DNA of 64,000 nt from CAZCAC01 sp964496575 (GTDB lineage: Bacteria > Planctomycetota > UBA1135 > GCA-002686595). Location: positions 62,001 through 126,000 of the forward strand of contig CAZCAC010000003.1 in assembly GCA_964496575.1 (NCBI GenBank). The letters are read 5' to 3'. Under the pieces are notes generated by a model, which did no database searches, had not been told where the DNA came from, and saw only the letters and a program-made list of their open reading frames with translations. Shown piece after piece: positions 61,006-64,000 of this stretch (position 1 is the stretch's first letter; each line of letters starts with the position of its first letter). A program made the translations under genes and the position numbers.

Positions 61006-62192
61006 GCTCCGAACGTGGTTGCTGCCGGCGCTTCTGGGAGCTGCTCGGGTCACTCGGCCTGTGCTGCGTCCTGCTGCTCTGCCTGTTCGTGCTGACCGTG
61101 CAGGGGACGCTCTACCAGGTCGATCACGGCCTCTTCGCGGCGAAGGAACGCTTCTTCGCCTCGTGGTTCATCTGGGTCGACGTCGGCGGGGTGGGCCTGC
61201 CCGTCTTCCCCGGCGGAATCACCTGCATGGGGCTGACCGCGATCAACCTGATCGTCGGCGGCATTCTCCGGCTGCGCTGGGGCTGGCGGGTGATCGGGGT
61301 CTTCATCACTCACCTCGGGGTGGTGTTCATGCTGGTGGCCGGCCTGGTCACGCACTACTTCGCCTCCGAGGGGCAGCTCAAGCTGCACGAAGGGGAGCAG
61401 GCCGACTACTTCATCGACGCGCAGCGCTGGGAGGTCGCGATCTGGGACACCGGCCTCACCGGCGACGGCACCGAGCACGTGATCGAACAGGAGCTGTTCG
61501 AAGACCTCCTCGGCGAGGGGGAGCGGACGTACACGTCGGACGACCTGCCCTTCGACCTGGTTCTCTCCGGGTACGTGCCGAACTGCAACGCGCTGCCGAA
61601 AGGGCCGATGTGGGAGGCCGCGGGCCCCGTCATCGACGGCTACGGGTTGCAGGCCCTGGCGGTGGACACGGAGATCGAACGCAACTTCGCCGGGATCCAC
61701 GCGCGGGCGAACGGCACCGGTGAGGCGGAGGTCCAGGGACTCCTCTGGGGCGGCACGCTCCTGCCGTGGACGGTCGAGGCCGGGGGGCGGACCTGGGCGG
61801 TGAAGCTGCGCCACGCGCGGCACGCGATGCCCTTCACCATCCGGCTGGACGAGTTCCAGATGGAAGAGTACCCCGGGACCGGCATGGCCAAGGCGTACCG
61901 CAGCTACGTCACGCGTCTCGACGGGGAGCTCTCGGAGCGGTCGCTGATCGAGATGAACGAGCCGCTCCGGGAGGGCGGCCTGGTCTTCTTCCAGTCCTCC
62001 TGGGGACCGGCCCGAGGGCCGGCCGGCCCGTACTCGGTGTTGAGCGTGGTGCGCAACCCCTCGGACATCTGGCCCGAGATCGCCATGTGGGTGATCCTGC
62101 TCGGCATGCTGCTGGCCTTCGGGGTCCGGCTGGGGAGGTACGTCGTCTGGTTGAGTCGGCAGCTGGTCGTTTCCAAGGGAGGTGTGTCGTGA
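61002..62192 (+). CDS. ResB-like cytochrome c biogenesis protein
   Basis: A 396-residue membrane protein of the ResB/Ccs1 family. Three membrane helices stand at the start (LLGSLGLCCVLLLCLFVLTVQG, INLIVGGIL and GVFITHLGVVFMLVAGLVT), then a large periplasmic part (FIDAQRWEVAIWDTG, PFTIRLDEFQMEEYPGT, EPLREGGLVFFQSSWG), and one helix at the end. It works with CcsA to deliver haem to apocytochromes c (system II). GTG start overlaps the previous stop. The next gene begins on its stop codon. Confidence 0.88.
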   Translation: MSSERGCCRRFWELLGSLGLCCVLLLCLFVLTVQGTLYQVDHGLFAAKERFFASWFIWVDVGGVGLPVFPGGITCMGLTAINLIVGGILRLRWGWRVIGVFITHLGVVFMLVAGLVTHYFASEGQLKLHEGEQADYFIDAQRWEVAIWDTGLTGDGTEHVIEQELFEDLLGEGERTYTSDDLPFDLVLSGYVPNCNALPKGPMWEAAGPVIDGYGLQALAVDTEIERNFAGIHARANGTGEAEVQGLLWGGTLLPWTVEAGGRTWAVKLRHARHAMPFTIRLDEFQMEEYPGTGMAKAYRSYVTRLDGELSERSLIEMNEPLREGGLVFFQSSWGPARGPAGPYSVLSVVRNPSDIWPEIAMWVILLGMLLAFGVRLGRYVVWLSRQLVVSKGGVS

Positions 62193-64000
62193 TGAGTCGA
62201 GTCCCGAGAAGAACGCGGACGCCGCTCCTCCTGGCGCTCCTGGGCCTGTTCCTCCTCGCCCCGCCGGCTCCGGCCCAGGCGGTGGAGGAGACGCCGGCCC
62301 CCACGACCCGGACGACTCCGTGGGACGCGGAGGTCCTCGAGCTCTTCGCCGAGCTGCCGGTGCAGCACGGCGGGCGGATCAAGCCGCTGCACTCCTTCGC
62401 CGGGTTGAAGCTGCTCACCTTCAACGGCAAGCGGACGCTGAAGCTGGCGGACGGCGAGAAGCTGGCGGCGCTGCCCTGGCTGCTCGATTGTCTCTTCTAT
62501 CCGGAGCTGGCGCTCACCTACCCGTGCTTCCGCGTGCAGTCCGACGCGGTCCTGGTCGCGGCGGGGCTCGAGGCGAAGTCGAAGCGCGCCTGGTACAGCT
62601 ACGAGGAACTGGAACCCGCGCGGAGCGGGCTCCTCACGCAGGCCTCGGGGTATCGCTCGATCCCCGCCAAGCGGCAGACCTCGCTGCAGCAGCAGACGCT
62701 CAAGCTGGCCAGTGACCTGCTCGCCTTCGAGGACCTGCTCGGCAGCTTCGAGCCGATCCGGCGGAGCTACCCGACGGGGACCTCGCCGGCGCTCGTCGCC
62801 GTGTTCGGCGAGGGCGAACAGCGGCTCGACGTCCTGCTGGAGCGGGCGTCGGCACTGGAGCAGGTGGCCATGTCCGTCGCGGAGGACGACGCCGAGGGGC
62901 GCCGCGCCCTGCAGGAGCTGTCCGACAGCTTCCGCGCCGGGCTGATGGCCGGCCAGGCCGGTGTGGTCTTCCTGCCGCCGTCGATTCCGACGGAGAACAA
63001 CAAGTGGTGGAACGTCTCCGAGGCCGCCATCGCGGTCCTGGAGAAGAGCGTGACGTTCGACGCGGTTCGCGAGTGGTTCGCCGCCCTCCAGCGACTGGAG
63101 TCGAAGAAGGGTGATACGGCGGCGTTCCGCGAGGGGCTCACCGCCCTCCACGCGCTGCTCGTCGAGCAGGCGGAGGAGCGGGGCGAGTACGGGCACACCC
63201 GCCTCGAGGTCGCGATGAACCACGCCGACCCGTTCTACCGCTCGCTCCTGCTCTACCTGCTGGCCTTCCTCGTGGCCGTCTCCACCTGGATCGTCCCGCG
63301 CAGCCGCGTGCTGCTGGCGGGGCTCTGGGGGACGGTCGGCCTCGCCACGTTGCTGGCGGCGCTGGGGATCACGCTGCGCTGCGTCATCCGCGGCCGGCCT
63401 CCGGTGGTGAGCCTCTACGACACGATCCTCTTCATCACCGTGACCGGCGCGCTCTTCTTCATGGTGCTGGAGCTGTTCACGCGCCTGCGGGTCGCGCTCT
63501 CGCTCTCCACGGTCTTCGGAGCCGTCGGGCTGTTCGTCGCGGCGCGCTACGAGCTGAAGGAGGTGGTGACCGCCGGCGACACGATGGCCTCGGTGATGGC
63601 GGTGCTCGACACCAACCACTACCTCGCGGTGCACGTGACCACCATCACGCTGGGCTACATGGCGGGGTTGGTCGCGGCGCTCGCGGCCCACGTCTGGATC
63701 CTCGGGAAGCTCGTCGGCCTCATGCGGGGCGAGGAGCGCTTCTACCGGATCCTCAGCGCCCTCACCTACGGGGCGATCTGCTTCAGCCTGCTCTTCTCGA
63801 TCTTCGGGACGATCTACGGCGGCAAGTGGGCCAACGACTCGTGGGGCCGCTTCTGGGGCTGGGACCCGAAGGAGAACGGCGCCCTCTTGATCTGCATCTG
63901 GGAGCTCTTGATCCTGCACGCCCGCTTCGGCGGCTACATCCGGGATCGGGGCCTCGCGGTGCTGTCCGTGCTGGGGGCGATCGTCATCACCGCCTCGTGG
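62192..64000 (+). CDS. CcsA/ResC cytochrome c biogenesis protein (3' end outside window)
   Basis: The first 603 residues of a long haem-handling protein. A signal-like N-terminus (LLLALLGLFLLAPPAPAQA) leads into a periplasmic domain to about 340 (GRIKPLHSFAGLKLLTFNG), followed by membrane helices. The tryptophan-rich motif is WANDSWGRFWGWDPKENGAL (WWD domain), with conserved histidines nearby (NHYLAVHVTTITLGYMAG). ATG at 62192 overlaps the resB stop by one base, with GGGAGG upstream. Works with ResB. The remaining part is outside. Confidence 0.92.
   Translation, partial: MSRVPRRTRTPLLLALLGLFLLAPPAPAQAVEETPAPTTRTTPWDAEVLELFAELPVQHGGRIKPLHSFAGLKLLTFNGKRTLKLADGEKLAALPWLLDCLFYPELALTYPCFRVQSDAVLVAAGLEAKSKRAWYSYEELEPARSGLLTQASGYRSIPAKRQTSLQQQTLKLASDLLAFEDLLGSFEPIRRSYPTGTSPALVAVFGEGEQRLDVLLERASALEQVAMSVAEDDAEGRRALQELSDSFRAGLMAGQAGVVFLPPSIPTENNKWWNVSEAAIAVLEKSVTFDAVREWFAALQRLESKKGDTAAFREGLTALHALLVEQAEERGEYGHTRLEVAMNHADPFYRSLLLYLLAFLVAVSTWIVPRSRVLLAGLWGTVGLATLLAALGITLRCVIRGRPPVVSLYDTILFITVTGALFFMVLELFTRLRVALSLSTVFGAVGLFVAARYELKEVVTAGDTMASVMAVLDTNHYLAVHVTTITLGYMAGLVAALAAHVWILGKLVGLMRGEERFYRILSALTYGAICFSLLFSIFGTIYGGKWANDSWGRFWGWDPKENGALLICIWELLILHARFGGYIRDRGLAVLSVLGAIVITASW

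Overview
The window is high-GC bacterial DNA, densely coded on both strands. It has no rRNA, tRNA, CRISPR array, insertion sequence, integrase or phage gene that I can see. The gene content points to a marine or soil Planctomycetota bacterium. The signs are a serine/threonine kinase fused to WD40 repeats with a DWG instead of DFG motif, an alkaline-phosphatase-fold sulfatase-like hydrolase, a giant alpha-2-macroglobulin, and many secreted beta-helix and FG-GAP proteins. Seven of the secreted proteins share one C-terminal module whose richer form reads CFGDGSGTPCPCGN. I associate this module with Planctomycetes genomes of the Poly30/Pla163 kind. That assignment is from memory and was not tested.

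Layout. 1-2916 (minus): sulfatase-like lipoprotein (cut by the window edge), a small membrane-anchored protein and a GT-C glycosyltransferase, all overlapping. 2991-8656 (plus): HEAT-repeat protein with a glutamine-amidotransferase-like C-terminus, GH127 beta-L-arabinofuranosidase and a DUF72 protein. 8747-12060 (minus): VTC-domain protein and CotH-like protein. 12469-23106 (plus): arylsulfotransferase-like protein, beta-helix protein and a 1998-residue alpha-2-macroglobulin with an intact CxEQ thioester motif. 23120-25795 (minus): small membrane protein, CPBP protease and PHP-family lipoprotein. 25914-33638: a small unknown gene followed by four secreted proteins carrying the shared C-terminal module.

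33699-43600 is mostly housekeeping: YciB, ribosomal protein L34, a YgiQ radical SAM protein, a ribokinase-like kinase, a GH38-like glycosidase, a rhomboid protease, and a two-gene AmmeMemoRadiSam locus in which a LigB/MEMO-like domain is fused to AMMECR1. 43747-47934 holds three more secreted proteins, two of them tandem paralogues. 47912-51403 holds long-form dCTP deaminase and sucCD. 51562-53412 (minus) is a GDD.Y-repeat secreted protein.

53570-64000 is a plus-strand run: kinase/WD40, MnmD-like methyltransferase, TatA, MobA, polyprenyl diphosphate synthase, a lipoprotein, ResB and CcsA (cut by the window edge). This run suggests a block for Tat export, molybdenum cofactor, quinone side-chain synthesis and cytochrome c maturation.

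The most notable feature is the shared C-terminal module. It is about 125-160 residues long, always at the extreme C-terminus, always ends in proline, and occurs in two related forms. It is attached to at least four unrelated passenger types: CotH, M43 metalloprotease, beta-helix and FG-GAP/beta-propeller. I read it as a candidate sorting or surface-anchoring domain of an undescribed export system.
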